Below are positions 51,224-61,367 of a DNA stretch of 64,000 bases, piece after piece (positions within the stretch are counted from its first letter, which is position 1; every line of letters starts with the position of its first letter). Source of the DNA: Bacteroidota bacterium (GTDB lineage Bacteria > Bacteroidota > Bacteroidia > 2-12-FULL-35-15). The position numbers and the translations under genes were made by a program. The stretch is taken from assembly GCA_947469885.1 (NCBI GenBank), contig CANIQT010000017.1, positions 20,063-84,062 of the forward strand. Direction: 5' to 3'. The notes under the pieces were generated by a model. The model saw only the letters and a program-made list of their open reading frames with translations, ran no database searches and was not told where the DNA came from.

Positions 51224-53332
51224 ATGAATATATTTACAAAATTATCAATCGGATTAGCCGTAACAGTATTGTTTTCAGTAAATGCAAACGCCCAGAAAAA
51301 CTTTTCGGATGAGGCAAAAAAAGCGTTTGAAAGCGGGGAGTACTTTAATTCAATAGAGCTTTACAAGAAAGCCTATACAAAAGCAAAGAAAAAAGATGAA
51401 AAAGCACTCATCATTTTTCAAACAGCCGAGTGTTATCGTAAGATAGGTGACAACAAACAAGCAGAAGCTTGGTACACCAAGGCAATAAAAGCTAACTATT
51501 CCGACCCTAAAGCTCAATTATATTTGGCTAATTCAAAAAAAGCTCAAGAAAAATATAACGAAGCCGTTATTGAATATAAGAATTATACGAAAGTAAATCC
51601 ATCGGACCCAAAAGGAGAGCAAGGAGCAAAATCGTGCGAACTAGCTCAGAAATGGAAAGACAACCCAACTCGTTATAAAGTAGAAAACATGGTGCTTATT
51701 AATAGCAAAGACCCAGATTTTGCTTGTTGCTATGCCGATAAAAAATATAATAAGTTATACTTTACCTCTATGCGTCCGGGAACAACAGGAAGTGGAGAAG
51801 ACCCAACAATAGGCGAAAACTACAGCGATATTTTTGAAACCGCTATGGACAAAAACCTGAAATGGAGCACCCCAACTCCAATTGCTGAGCCGGTAAACAC
51901 AAAAGATAACGAAGGTAATCCAACGGTAACCAGAAAAGGAGATATGATTTTCTTTTCGAGATGTATGGACGAAAACAAAAAAGTAACACTAAACCAAATA
52001 TGGAGTGCGCAAAAACAAGGAAATTCGTGGGGTAAACCAGAAAAATTATCTTTTTGTTTAGATAGTTTTAAATATGCCGCACCTTGTATTTCTTCTGACG
52101 GAACCACTTTATTTTTCTGCTCTAACATGCCAGGAACAATAGGAGGCAATGATATATTTATGTCGAAATACGAAAAGAAAGATAAAAAATGGAGCACCCC
52201 TGTTAACTTAGGTACTAACATCAATACTCCAGGAGAAGAGGTTTGGCCCTTCATTCACGAAGACGGAACATTATATTATTCTTCTGACGGGCAGTTAGGA
52301 ATGGGAGGATTGGATATTTTTAAAGCTGAGAAAAAAGGGGAAGACAAATGGGCAAATGTTACCAATATGAAATACCCTATCAATTCGGCTGCTGATGATT
52401 TTGGAATTATTTTCGAAGGAAAAAAAGAAAGAGGTTATTTGTCATCAAACCGTGAAGGCACTAAAGGCTCGGATGATATTTGGTCGTTTGTATTGCCACC
52501 ATTGCTTTATACATTGGATGGTGTTGTAAAAGATTGTAAGTTTGGTGAGGTAATTGCTGGCGTTACTATTAAATTAGTGGGGTCGGATGGTACTTCAGTA
52601 GAAACTAAAACTGATGCTGCGGGCCACTATCATTTTGCTGAAAACGGTAACGACCGTTTTATTAATTCAAATACTTCTTATACTATTTCTACTGACGTTG
52701 GTAAAGATGTGAAAACAACAGAAGCACCTGATGGGTTCTTTAACAGTTCAGAAAAAGCAAAAGAAACTACAGTTGGTGAAGATGTTGGAAAAGCATTTAC
52801 CCATAACTTCTGTTTGAAACCAATCGAAAGAGAAGTTCGTTTTCCAGATGTATTGTACGATTTAGGTTCATATGAATTATTGCCTGAGTCTAAAGATTCA
52901 TTGGATTTCTTATTTCAAACACTTACCGATAATCCAACTTTCATTATTGAGTTAAGTTCACACACCGATTATAGAGATACTGATCCAAAAAATCAGATAC
53001 TATCTGAGAATCGTGCTAAATCATGTATTGATTATTTAGTTTCAAAAGGAATTCCTGCTGAAAGAATGAAACCTAAGGGATACGGTGAGTCACGTCCATT
53101 GGTACTTGATACAGCAAAAGTACTTCCAAGTGGTATGGTTATTCCAAAAGGAACTACGCTTACAGAAAAATGGATTGACAAAAATGTTCCTATGAGTAAA
53201 AATAAAGAGGATTATGAATTCATCATGCGTAAAAACAGACGTACTGTGTTCAGCGTATTGAGCAAAGATTATGTAAATCCAAATGCGCCAAAAGATGTTC
53301 CTAAAAAGAAAGTGGAAGAAGATGATGAATAG
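51224..53332 (+). CDS. OmpA-family protein with TPR and PD40 repeats
   Basis: A 702-residue exported protein (signal peptide residues 1-23). TPR-like helices cover about 25-135 (YFNSIELYKKAYTKA, AEAWYTKAIKANYSDP). PD40/WD40-like propeller blades follow (about 160-420; SSDGTTLFFCSN, SSDGQLGMGGLDIFK, SSNREGTKGSDDIW). A carboxypeptidase-regulatory-like domain (about 430-500) comes next, then an OmpA C-terminal peptidoglycan-binding domain (about 555-690; ELSSHTDYRD, LSENRAKSCIDYLVSKGI). This architecture is common in Bacteroidota and resembles PorE-type T9SS accessory proteins. It likely links outer membrane to peptidoglycan. Confidence 0.9.
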   Translation: MNIFTKLSIGLAVTVLFSVNANAQKNFSDEAKKAFESGEYFNSIELYKKAYTKAKKKDEKALIIFQTAECYRKIGDNKQAEAWYTKAIKANYSDPKAQLYLANSKKAQEKYNEAVIEYKNYTKVNPSDPKGEQGAKSCELAQKWKDNPTRYKVENMVLINSKDPDFACCYADKKYNKLYFTSMRPGTTGSGEDPTIGENYSDIFETAMDKNLKWSTPTPIAEPVNTKDNEGNPTVTRKGDMIFFSRCMDENKKVTLNQIWSAQKQGNSWGKPEKLSFCLDSFKYAAPCISSDGTTLFFCSNMPGTIGGNDIFMSKYEKKDKKWSTPVNLGTNINTPGEEVWPFIHEDGTLYYSSDGQLGMGGLDIFKAEKKGEDKWANVTNMKYPINSAADDFGIIFEGKKERGYLSSNREGTKGSDDIWSFVLPPLLYTLDGVVKDCKFGEVIAGVTIKLVGSDGTSVETKTDAAGHYHFAENGNDRFINSNTSYTISTDVGKDVKTTEAPDGFFNSSEKAKETTVGEDVGKAFTHNFCLKPIEREVRFPDVLYDLGSYELLPESKDSLDFLFQTLTDNPTFIIELSSHTDYRDTDPKNQILSENRAKSCIDYLVSKGIPAERMKPKGYGESRPLVLDTAKVLPSGMVIPKGTTLTEKWIDKNVPMSKNKEDYEFIMRKNRRTVFSVLSKDYVNPNAPKDVPKKKVEEDDE

Positions 53333-53361
53333 GAATCAAGAATAAAATAAAATAATAATAA

Positions 53362-53402
53362 ACATCCCGTCCTGATAGCAATCGGGACGGGATGTTTTCT
53401 TT
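53362..53402 (+). terminator. Intrinsic terminator after the OmpA/PD40 gene
   Basis: ACATCCCGTCC and GGACGGGATGT form a perfect stem around a short loop, followed by TTTTCTTTTT. The purM start follows within ten bases. Confidence 0.85.
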
Positions 53403-53410
53403 TTACAACT

Positions 53411-54616
53411 ATGAGTACGGATAACAGATATAATTTACGGGGAGTTTCAGCATCAAAAGAAGATGTGCATACTGCCATTGCAAAAATGGACAAAGGACTT
53501 TTTCCAAAAGCATTTTGCAAAATTGTTCCTGATTATTTATCAGGAGATAAGAACTATTGTATAGTAATGCACGCTGACGGTGCAGGAACCAAATCATCCT
53601 TGGCTTATACCTACTGGAAAGAAACAGGTGATATCTCAGTGTGGAAAGGAATAGCTCAGGATGCGATAGTAATGAACACCGATGATTTGTTGTGTGTGGG
53701 GGCAATAGACAACATTTTGCTATCCTCCACAATAGGTAGGAACAAAAAATTAATCCCTGGTGAAGTAATTTCCGCAATTATTAATGGAACCGAAAATTTA
53801 CTCGAACAAATGCGAAGTTATGGAATTGGGATTTATTCAACTGGAGGAGAAACAGCTGATGTTGGTGATTTGGTGCGGACCATTATAGTAGATTCGACAG
53901 TTGTATGCCGGATGAAAAGAAGTGAAGTAATTGACAATGCAAACATTCAGGCCGGTGATGTTATAGTTGGTTTATCTTCAAGTGGGCAATCAACCTATGA
54001 AACAGAATACAATGGTGGAATGGGAAGTAATGGATTAACCTCAGCTCGACATGATGTGTTTGAAAAATCATTGGCAAAAAAATATCCTGAAAGTTATGAT
54101 GGGTTGGTTCCTGAAGAATTAGTTTATTCAGGAAAAATAAAACTAACAGATAAAATAAATATTGAACAACAATCTCAAATCTCAAATCTCAAATCTCAAA
54201 TCTCTATCATTGCTGGCAAATTAGTTTTATCTCCAACAAGAACGTATGCACCGATTATTAAAAAAATATTGGACAATTATCGTTCGCAGATTCATGGAAT
54301 GGTGCATTGCAGCGGTGGAGGACAAACAAAAATATTGCATTTTGTAAATGATTTGCATATTATTAAAGATAAGCTATTTCCGATTCCTCCTTTATTTCAA
54401 TTGATAAAAGAACAAAGTGGTACGGAATGGAAAGAAATGTATCAAGTATTTAATATGGGACACCGTATGGAATTATATGTACCAGAAAATATCGCTGCTG
54501 ACATTATTACTATTTCCAAATTATTTGATGTGGATGCGCAGATTGTTGGAAGGGTTGAAACAAGTAATAAAAAGCAATTGACCATTAACTCTGAATTTGG
54601 AACTTTCCACTACTAA
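53411..54616 (+). CDS. purM: Phosphoribosylformylglycinamidine cyclo-ligase (AIR synthase)
   Basis: A 401-residue PurM-fold enzyme. It has the ATP-binding MHADGAGTKSSLAY, the metal-binding MNTDDLLCVGA, GIYSTGGETADVGDL, GLSSSGQSTYETEYNGGMG and C-terminal MVHCSGGGQTKILHF and VFNMGHRMELYV. It closes the imidazole ring in purine synthesis. Residues about 254-268 (SQISNLK repeats) come from a 7-bp DNA repeat that inserts into the middle of the protein. It lies in its own transcription unit; purS is at 28 kb. Confidence 0.9.
   Translation: MSTDNRYNLRGVSASKEDVHTAIAKMDKGLFPKAFCKIVPDYLSGDKNYCIVMHADGAGTKSSLAYTYWKETGDISVWKGIAQDAIVMNTDDLLCVGAIDNILLSSTIGRNKKLIPGEVISAIINGTENLLEQMRSYGIGIYSTGGETADVGDLVRTIIVDSTVVCRMKRSEVIDNANIQAGDVIVGLSSSGQSTYETEYNGGMGSNGLTSARHDVFEKSLAKKYPESYDGLVPEELVYSGKIKLTDKINIEQQSQISNLKSQISIIAGKLVLSPTRTYAPIIKKILDNYRSQIHGMVHCSGGGQTKILHFVNDLHIIKDKLFPIPPLFQLIKEQSGTEWKEMYQVFNMGHRMELYVPENIAADIITISKLFDVDAQIVGRVETSNKKQLTINSEFGTFHY
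54171..54204. repeat. Heptamer tandem repeat inside purM
   Basis: About 4.9 copies of AATCTCA (54171, 54178, 54185, 54192, 54199). Encodes a 7-residue repeating peptide SQISNLK. A change of one unit would shift the frame in the middle of this biosynthetic gene. Confidence 0.9.
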
Positions 54617-54703
54617 ATAATGTTAAAATAGTTTTAGCGTATATAAACTGAGTACTTTTGTTTTACAATTAACACAATTACAAATAAACAAAAAACAATT
54701 ACA

Positions 54704-54940
54704 ATGAAAAAAACAATGACATTAGTTGCGTGTGCAGTATTTGCACTTAGCACATTGGTTTCTGTGGCTCAAAACGACACAAAAACACCAGCAGCTCCTA
54801 AAAAGGAAGAGGCTAAAAAATCAGATGCTTCTAAAGCAGATGCTAAAAAAGCGGAAACGCCAAAAGCAACTGAAACTAAAAAAGCTGATGCTTCTAAAGC
54901 TGATGCTAAAAAAGCTGAGCCAAAAGCTGAGAAAAAATAA
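54704..54940 (+). CDS. Lys/Ala-rich exported small protein
   Basis: A 78-residue protein. The signal peptide (residues 1-22, ending VSVAQ) is followed by a low-complexity tail of Lys, Ala, Glu, Thr and Asp (repeats of KADASKADAKKAE). No defined domain. Proteins like this are frequent in Bacteroidota with unknown roles. A -7 box TACTTTTG is at 54653-54660, and a terminator follows closely, so it is monocistronic and probably expressed. Confidence 0.7.
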   Translation: MKKTMTLVACAVFALSTLVSVAQNDTKTPAAPKKEEAKKSDASKADAKKAETPKATETKKADASKADAKKAEPKAEKK

Positions 54941-54963
54941 TAACATTTATTATGTTATTAGAC

Positions 54964-54995
54964 AAAAAAGTCCCGCAAAATGCGGGACTTTTTTA
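54964..54995 (+). terminator. Intrinsic terminator after the Lys/Ala-rich protein gene
   Basis: AAAAAGTCCCGCA and TGCGGGACTTTTT pair perfectly around AAA. Likely active on both strands. Confidence 0.85.
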
Positions 54996-55078
54996 TTAGC
55001 AGACATCATCATTCAAAATGTAATCTCCTTTTTTATTACCTTCGCAGTCCAAAAATTAAAATTTAATAAAATTAAAAA

Positions 55079-56155
55079 GTGTTAGAAAAATTAGCAGCCA
55101 TTAAAAGACGTTGGGAAGAAGTTGAACAAAAACTTTCGGACCCGAAAGTTATTGGTGACATGAAAGAATTTAAGAAATTCAACAAGGAATATAAGGACTT
55201 GACCCAGGTGGTGAATGCTTACCATGAATATAAAAACGTGGTAGAAAACATTGAATTCAACAAAGGAATTTTAGCCACCGAAAAAGATGACGAGATGAAA
55301 GAGATGGCAAAGATGGATTTGGATGAATTGATTCCTAAGAAAGAAAAAATGGAAGACGATATTCGTCAAATGCTAGTACCTAAAGACCCTGAAGATGCTA
55401 AGAATTGTGTTTTGGAAATTAGAGCAGGTACAGGAGGTGATGAAGCCAGTATTTTTGCAGGAGATTTGTTTAGAATGTATTCCCGCTTTTGCGATAACAA
55501 AGGATTAAAACTGGAAGTGGTAGATTTCAATGATGGCACGGTGGGTGGCTACAAGGAAGTGATTTGTGAAATAACCGGAGAGAATGCTTATGGTATTATG
55601 AAATTTGAATCGGGTGTGCATCGTGTGCAGCGTGTGCCAAATACTGAAACTATGGGACGTGTGCATACTTCAGCTGCAACAGTAATCGTTATGCCTGAGG
55701 CTGAAGAGGTGGATATAGTAATTAATCCAGCAGATTTGGAAATCCAATTTGCTCGCTCAGGTGGTGCGGGTGGACAAAATGTAAACAAAGTGGAATCAAA
55801 AGTAATGATAACACATAAGCCTACCGGTATTGTATGCATAAGTCAGAAAGACAGGAAACAACTTGGGAACAGGGAAATTGCAATGACGATGTTGCGTACA
55901 AAATTATATGAAATTGAATTGAACAAAAAACTGGAAGCTGAATCGAAGAAAAGAAAGACAATGGTTTCTACAGGCGACCGCTCAGAAAAAATACGCACTT
56001 ACAATTATCCTCAAAACAGAATTACCGACCATCGCATAAACATGACCGTTTATAATTTGACTGATTTTATGGATGGGGATATTCAACCAATGGTTGATGC
56101 ACTTAATTTAGCAGAGAACTCGGAACGATTGAAAGAAGGTGGTATTGCAGTTTAA
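55079..56155 (+). CDS. prfA: Peptide chain release factor 1, GTG start
   Basis: A 358-residue class I release factor. The start is GTG at 55079. The hydrolysis motif GGQ lies at residues 231-233 in [14 protein letters not shown], and the characteristic [22 protein letters not shown] block precedes it. RF1 recognises UAA and UAG and triggers peptide release. The C-terminal [19 protein letters not shown] is typical. It is followed six bases later by pyrF and then a TPR-like gene, forming one operon. Confidence 0.96.
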   Translation: MLEKLAAIKRRWEEVEQKLSDPKVIGDMKEFKKFNKEYKDLTQVVNAYHEYKNVVENIEFNKGILATEKDDEMKEMAKMDLDELIPKKEKMEDDIRQMLVPKDPEDAKNCVLEIRAGTGGDEASIFAGDLFRMYSRFCDNKGLKLEVVDFNDGTVGGYKEVICEITGENAYGIMKFESGVHRVQRVPNTETMGRVHTSAATVIVMPEAEEVDIVINPADLEIQFARSGGAGGQNVNKVESKVMITHKPTGIVCISQKDRKQLGNREIAMTMLRTKLYEIELNKKLEAESKKRKTMVSTGDRSEKIRTYNYPQNRITDHRINMTVYNLTDFMDGDIQPMVDALNLAENSERLKEGGIAV

Positions 56156-56161
56156 GATACA

Positions 56162-56998
56162 ATGACAAAACAGGAATTATTTGAAAATATTAAGCGCAAA
56201 CAAAGTTTTCTTTGTATCGGTTTGGATACTGATATTACTAAGATTCCAGCTCATCTTTTAAAAGAAGAAGACCCTGTTTTTGAATTCAACAAACAGATAA
56301 TTGATGTAACAAAAGAGTTTTGTGTTGCTTACAAACCGAACATGGCATTCTATGAAACACAAGGGGCGAAAGGATGGATAAGTCTTGAAAAAACAATCAG
56401 GTATATTAATGAAAACTGCAAAGATGTTTTTACCATCGCTGATGCAAAGCGCGGAGATATTGGTAATACATCATCGCTGTATGCAAAAGCATTTTTAGAA
56501 AACTTGAATTTTGATTCTATTACCGTTGCTCCATATATGGGCGAAGACAGTGTCACTCCTTTTCTTGAATACAAAAATAAATGGGTAATACTTTTAGCCT
56601 TGACTTCTAATAAAGGTGCGCACGATTTTCAAACCACCATGATTAATGCTGAAATGGAAGACCAGAATTATTTGTATCAAGAGGTAATTGATAAATCAAG
56701 AAATTGGGGAACATCAGAAAACATGATGTACGTAATTGGGGCGACCAGAGCAGAAATGCTGACCGATGTAAGAACCATTATACCTGACCATTTTTTATTA
56801 GTTCCTGGAGTTGGGGCGCAAGGAGGAAGTTTGGAAGAAGTAGCAAAGTATGGAATGAACAAAGAATGCGGCTTATTGGTAAATTCTTCTAGAGGAATTA
56901 TTTATGCGGGAGCACGTGAAGATTTTGCTAATAAAGCAAGAGAAGAAGCAACGAAATTACAATTAGAAATGAAACAATTATTAGAAATATATTTATGA
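56162..56998 (+). CDS. pyrF: Orotidine 5'-phosphate decarboxylase
   Basis: A 278-residue OMP decarboxylase of the longer (type 2) class. Motifs: [25 protein letters not shown], the catalytic [13 protein letters not shown] near residues 94-106, and a phosphate-binding [11 protein letters not shown] near the C-terminal end with a [10 protein letters not shown] arginine. It makes UMP from OMP. It lies between prfA and a membrane TPR-like gene (ATGA overlap), a common Bacteroidota arrangement for prfA-pyrF. Confidence 0.95.
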   Translation: MTKQELFENIKRKQSFLCIGLDTDITKIPAHLLKEEDPVFEFNKQIIDVTKEFCVAYKPNMAFYETQGAKGWISLEKTIRYINENCKDVFTIADAKRGDIGNTSSLYAKAFLENLNFDSITVAPYMGEDSVTPFLEYKNKWVILLALTSNKGAHDFQTTMINAEMEDQNYLYQEVIDKSRNWGTSENMMYVIGATRAEMLTDVRTIIPDHFLLVPGVGAQGGSLEEVAKYGMNKECGLLVNSSRGIIYAGAREDFANKAREEATKLQLEMKQLLEIYL

Positions 56999-57651
56999 AA
57001 AAAGTATTAAATTTTTACATTATTTACCGATTACCTATCATCATTTTATTAATTGGTTTGGGAATTTTATCACATTATTTGAAGGACGAAATCACTGCGT
57101 GGTTGTTATACATTACAGCGGGTATTTCGTTGATGTTATATTTTATGATGGGTACCATGCGAGTGGTACAAGATGCCGTACAAGAAGGTGAGATTGAGAA
57201 AGCACAAAAATATTTAAGTCAGATTAAATTTCCGCGTTTACTTTTAAAACCGATTCGTTCAGCTTTTTATATGGTTCAAAGTAATTTGTTTATGGCAAGT
57301 GATAACTTGGCAGGTGCTGAAAGTAATATTCGTAAAAGCATGAAAACAAAATCAAAGCTAGTGGGTGATATGGAAGGAGCTAACTTAATGCAGTTGGCTT
57401 TTATTCAACTTAAAAAGGGTGAAATGAAAGAAGCGAGACTAAATTTAATTGCTGCCGTAAAAGCTGGCATTACCGATAAAGAAAGCCTTTCAGCTTGTTA
57501 TCTTCAATTAACTTCTATTGAAATTCAACGCAAACAAAACAGAGTTGCAAAAGAATATTTTAAAAAAGCAAAAGCTCTGAAACCAAAAACAGATGAACTA
57601 GTAAAACAAATTAAGGAAATGGATAAGCACATTGTCCGTTTGCCTGGATAG
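56995..57651 (+). CDS. Membrane protein with TPR-like soluble domain
   Basis: A 218-residue protein. Two membrane helices lie at about residues 9-28 and 34-55 ([32 protein letters not shown]). The rest is helical and TPR-like: [89 protein letters not shown]. The function is unknown. It is translationally coupled to pyrF through an ATGA overlap and ends the prfA-pyrF operon. Confidence 0.8.
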   Translation: MKKVLNFYIIYRLPIIILLIGLGILSHYLKDEITAWLLYITAGISLMLYFMMGTMRVVQDAVQEGEIEKAQKYLSQIKFPRLLLKPIRSAFYMVQSNLFMASDNLAGAESNIRKSMKTKSKLVGDMEGANLMQLAFIQLKKGEMKEARLNLIAAVKAGITDKESLSACYLQLTSIEIQRKQNRVAKEYFKKAKALKPKTDELVKQIKEMDKHIVRLPG

Positions 57652-57728
57652 TTTTTACTTTTCACTTTCTTTCATTTTCCTCCTTTCAAAGTTATTTTTA
57701 CTTTTGTAGTAACTTTTATTAGTTACAC

Positions 57729-59003
57729 ATGACCGAAGAGTTTTTACATTACATCTGGAAATTCAGATTATTTAATCAACTACAATTAACTACTACTAAC
57801 AATGAACCAGTTGAAATTGTTAAAGTGGGGGAACACAACTTTGATGCAGGACCAGATTTTTTTAATGCCAAAATAAAAATAGGCACAACAGTATGGGCAG
57901 GCAATGTGGAAGTACATATTAATTCAAGCGATTGGAAAAAACACAATCATCAAAATGATAAAGCATACGATAATATCGTTTTGCATGTTGTAAATAATGC
58001 AGACAAGCCTCTCTACAGAGTTTCGGGAGAATTAATTCCTACCATAGAAATAAAAGATAAAATTGACAAAAAGCTTTATCAGAATTATTTGAATTTTAAA
58101 TCAAATAGAGATTGGATTCCATGTGAGAAAACAATTTCAACTGTTCCCCAGCTAATTGTGAACAGTACTATTGATAGATTATTGTTGGAACGATTAGAAA
58201 GAAAATCAAAATTAGTAATAGATAGTTTGGCAATGAACAATAATAATTGGGAAGAAACATTTTACCAGTTATTAGCACGCAATTTTGGTTTTAAAACAAA
58301 TGCAGAGCCTTCTGAATTACTTGCCAAATCGTTGCCATCGGTTGTTCTTGCAAAACACAAAACAAGTTTGCTTCAAATAGAAGCATTGCTATTTGGGCAG
58401 GCTGGATTTTTAAATCAAGACTATAACGATAAGTATCTTCTGCAATTACAAAATGAATATTCTTTCCTGCAAAAGAAATTCAAACTCAAATCCATTGACA
58501 AACATTTGTGGAAATTTCTAAGGATGCGTCCTCATAATTTTCCAACCATTCGCATTGCTCAATTTGCTAACCTGATTTACAATTCATCTCATTTATTTTC
58601 TAAAGTGATTTCGACTGAAAAATATACTGAATTGAATAAGTTAATGGATATTGATGTATCGGAGTACTGGCAATCTCATTTTAATTTTGACAAATCATCA
58701 ACACAAAGAACGAAACAGCTGGGGGCTGATTCTTTTAATAATATAATCATCAATACCGTTGTTCCGTTTTTGTTTGTGTATGGCAAACAAAAAGATGAAG
58801 AAAAGTATGTGGAGAGGGCATTAAAGTTTTTGGAGCAAACAAAAGGGGAAACGAATTCCATTATTACCAAATGGAAAGCATTGGAAATCCCGATTAATAC
58901 AGCATATTCCACCCAGGCATTGCTGCAGCTTAAGAATGAATACTGCAACCATAAAAAATGTTTGAATTGTTCTATTGGCAATTACCTCATAAAAAATTCG
59001 TAA
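57729..59003 (+). CDS. DUF2851 family protein
   Basis: A 424-residue Bacteroidota-specific protein. The N-terminal block FLHYIWKFRLF, then GEHNFDAGPDFFNAKIKIG, WAGNVEVHINSSDWKKHNHQNDKAYDNIVLHVV, is the family signature; its pattern recalls nuclease-like folds but no activity is established to my knowledge. The C-terminus ends with a CNHKKCLNCSIG cysteine cluster that may bind zinc. A TACTTTTG -7 box is at 57699-57706. The PspC-like gene follows 27 bases later. Confidence 0.88.
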   Translation: MTEEFLHYIWKFRLFNQLQLTTTNNEPVEIVKVGEHNFDAGPDFFNAKIKIGTTVWAGNVEVHINSSDWKKHNHQNDKAYDNIVLHVVNNADKPLYRVSGELIPTIEIKDKIDKKLYQNYLNFKSNRDWIPCEKTISTVPQLIVNSTIDRLLLERLERKSKLVIDSLAMNNNNWEETFYQLLARNFGFKTNAEPSELLAKSLPSVVLAKHKTSLLQIEALLFGQAGFLNQDYNDKYLLQLQNEYSFLQKKFKLKSIDKHLWKFLRMRPHNFPTIRIAQFANLIYNSSHLFSKVISTEKYTELNKLMDIDVSEYWQSHFNFDKSSTQRTKQLGADSFNNIIINTVVPFLFVYGKQKDEEKYVERALKFLEQTKGETNSIITKWKALEIPINTAYSTQALLQLKNEYCNHKKCLNCSIGNYLIKNS

Positions 59004-59030
59004 TTTTATTGCGATTAAAACAACTTCAAA

Positions 59031-59261
59031 ATGGTAAAAAAAATACAACATTGGTTTGAGACGCAGGCATTCGGTGTTTGTGAATGGTGGGGCAAAAAGC
59101 TTGGTATCAATAGTACCCGAATAAGAATGTATTTCATTTATCTTTCCTTTTTCACTGTAGGTTCACCTATTATTATTTATTTCATAATGGCATTTATACT
59201 AGAACATAAAAAGTTCTTTAAACCATTTAAAAGTAAACGTAGAAGTGTTTGGGATCTTTAA
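59031..59261 (+). CDS. PspC-domain protein
   Basis: A 76-residue protein. FGVCEWWGKKLGINSTRIRMYFIYLSFFTVGSPIIIYFIMAFIL spans most of it: a PspC domain with one long membrane helix, with the usual Leu-Gly...Arg-Ile pattern at its start. PspC-type proteins act in phage-shock envelope stress in other phyla; in Bacteroidota short versions are common. It lies 27 bases after the DUF2851 gene and may share its transcript. Confidence 0.8.
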   Translation: MVKKIQHWFETQAFGVCEWWGKKLGINSTRIRMYFIYLSFFTVGSPIIIYFIMAFILEHKKFFKPFKSKRRSVWDL

Positions 59262-59323
59262 GTTAAAAGTTTTAAAGTCCAAAGTTTGGCTCTTGCTAAT
59301 GAATTAGTGAACTAATACACAAT

Positions 59324-60340
59324 ATGACCTTGTTCTCCAGCCACCACTTTCATAAAATATACATTTCTCTTGGGCTTGTCATTATTATTATTGTTTCAGG
59401 AATTATAGGATTCAGCATAATAGAACATTATAATTTTCTGGATGCTTTTTATATGACCATTATAACAGTTGCTACTGTTGGTTTTCAGGAAGTACACCCG
59501 TTGAGCGAAGCGGGAAGATTATTCACCTCATTTTTAATTATCACAAGTTTTGGTACTTTTGCCTACGCCATCGCAAGTATTTCGAAGTATGTAGCAGATG
59601 GAGAGATTAATAAATATTTTAAAAACTATAAAGTGCAGGCAGCAATAGATAAATTAGAAGAGCATGTAATTATTTGCGGGTTTGGCAGAAATGGCAAACA
59701 AGCCGCACATGTGCTGAAACAACACAATAAACGTTTTGTTGTTATCGAACAAAAGAAAGAAGTGATTTCGGAAATGAATGCCAAACATTCCGATTTGCAT
59801 GTGGACGGAGATGGCACACACGATGAAGTATTGCTGAAAGCTGGTGTTTTAAAGGCGAAAGCATTAATCACTACTTTGCCTTTTGACGCGGACAATTTAT
59901 TTATTGTTCTTTCTGCCCGTGCATTAAACCCTAAATTGGTTATTATCAGTCGCGCTTCGGAAGACAATTCGGATAAGAAATTAAAAACTGCAGGTGCTGA
60001 TAATGTAATTATGCCAGATAAACTAGGTGGCGGGCACATGGCTGAATTGGTTATGAAACCTGATGTGATGGAGTTTATTGATGTTCTTACAGGGCAAGGT
60101 GGTGATAATATTCGTTTGGAAGAAATTACTTTTGAGAACTTAAAAGAAGAATATCAGAACAAAACTATACGTGATTTGGAGGTAAGAAATAAATCTGGGG
60201 CAAATATTATAGGATACAAAACTGCTAAAGGTGAATACATCATCAATCCAGCTGCTGATACAAAGATTATTCCTGATGCAAAATTATTTGTACTCGGAAC
60301 TGCTGACCAGATTATTAAACTAAAAGAATTGTTTGCTTAA
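59324..60340 (+). CDS. Potassium channel with TrkA-N/RCK domain
   Basis: A 338-residue two-helix channel protein. Helix 1 is about residues 14-32; the pore helix and selectivity filter TVATVGFQ (TVGF at 51-54) follow; helix 2 is about 63-84. The RCK Rossmann domain begins VIICGFGRNGKQAAHVLK with the GxGxxG dinucleotide motif, then the acidic strand-2 end in FVVIEQKKE. A C-terminal TrkA-C-like domain follows (about 255-335). It resembles MthK/Kch-type channels gated by ligands on the RCK ring. TVGF in place of TVGY occurs in some prokaryotic channels. Confidence 0.9.
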   Translation: MTLFSSHHFHKIYISLGLVIIIIVSGIIGFSIIEHYNFLDAFYMTIITVATVGFQEVHPLSEAGRLFTSFLIITSFGTFAYAIASISKYVADGEINKYFKNYKVQAAIDKLEEHVIICGFGRNGKQAAHVLKQHNKRFVVIEQKKEVISEMNAKHSDLHVDGDGTHDEVLLKAGVLKAKALITTLPFDADNLFIVLSARALNPKLVIISRASEDNSDKKLKTAGADNVIMPDKLGGGHMAELVMKPDVMEFIDVLTGQGGDNIRLEEITFENLKEEYQNKTIRDLEVRNKSGANIIGYKTAKGEYIINPAADTKIIPDAKLFVLGTADQIIKLKELFA

Positions 60341-60357
60341 TTATTAAATCTCGTTTT

Positions 60358-61272
60358 ATGAAAACAATTTTAGTTACTGGAAGTAATGGATTATTAGGGC
60401 AAAAGCTGGTTTATAATTTAATAAAACGAAAAGATGTACAACTAATTGCTACCTCAATTGGCAAAAACAGATTGATAAAAAAGGAGGGTTACATTTACGA
60501 ACCGCTTGATATTACAAGCACAGAAGAGGTGGAAGTAATAATTACAAAATACAACCCTGATGTAATTATTAATACGGCTGCCATGACCAATGTGGATGCG
60601 TGTGAAACAAAGCATGAAGAATGCGATGCGTTGAATATTAAAGCTGTGAGGAATTTTGTGAGCGTGATAGAATCAAGAGCACATCATATTCATTTCATCC
60701 ACCTGTCGACCGATTTTATTTTTGATGGTGAAAAAGGAAGCGAGTATGTGGAAACGGATGAACCCAATCCTCAGAGTTATTATGCACGTTCGAAATGGGA
60801 AGGAGAAAAAATTATACAAACCAGCCCTATTAAATGGGCTATAGCCAGAACTATTATTGTTTATGGTGTTGTAGATAATATGAGCAGGAGTAATGTGGTG
60901 CTGTGGGCAAAAGATGCTTTGACAAAAGGACAAAAAATAAATGTGGTGGACGACCAATTTCGTTCGCCCACACTTGCCGAAGATTTAGCAGAAGGTTGTA
61001 TCGCTATTGCAGATAAAGGTGCTACAGGCATTTATAATCTTTCTGGAAAAGAAACAATGAGTGTGTTGGCATTGGTTGAGAACGTTGCTACTTTTTGGAA
61101 ACTGGATAAATCATTGATTACCGCTATTAAATCAAATACCCTGAACCAAGCCGCCAAACGCCCGCCACGTACAGGTTTTATTATTGATAAAGCAACACTA
61201 GAATTGGGCTATAATCCTCATACTTTTATGGAAGGGTTGAAGATATTGGATGAGCAGTTGGGGACAAAATAA
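60358..61272 (+). CDS. RmlD-like NAD(P)-dependent sugar reductase/epimerase
   Basis: A 304-residue extended SDR protein. The nucleotide-binding motif VTGSNGLLGQ (6-15), NTAAMTNVDACE, LSTDFIFDG and the catalytic YYARSKWEGE with Tyr-x3-Lys are present, and the C-terminal part has RPPRTGFI as in dTDP-4-dehydrorhamnose reductase. RmlD makes dTDP-L-rhamnose, and SDR members of this group also reduce other sugar nucleotides. The neighbours are not sugar genes, so the exact substrate is uncertain. Confidence 0.85.
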   Translation: MKTILVTGSNGLLGQKLVYNLIKRKDVQLIATSIGKNRLIKKEGYIYEPLDITSTEEVEVIITKYNPDVIINTAAMTNVDACETKHEECDALNIKAVRNFVSVIESRAHHIHFIHLSTDFIFDGEKGSEYVETDEPNPQSYYARSKWEGEKIIQTSPIKWAIARTIIVYGVVDNMSRSNVVLWAKDALTKGQKINVVDDQFRSPTLAEDLAEGCIAIADKGATGIYNLSGKETMSVLALVENVATFWKLDKSLITAIKSNTLNQAAKRPPRTGFIIDKATLELGYNPHTFMEGLKILDEQLGTK

Positions 61273-61301
61273 AATTTGTTAAACACAAAACCAATTACAT
61301 A

Positions 61302-61338
61302 AAAAAACCCTTTGCAGATGTATCAGTGAAGGGTTTTT
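61302..61338. terminator. Bidirectional intrinsic terminator between convergent genes
   Basis: AAAACCCTT and AAGGGTTTTT pair around a 16-base loop (TGCAGATGTATCAGTG). A-run on one side and T-run on the other suit termination of both the rmlD-like gene and the nusG transcript. Confidence 0.8.
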
Positions 61339-61367
61339 ACGTTTTTCTTTTCAGCAGAAAATAAGTT

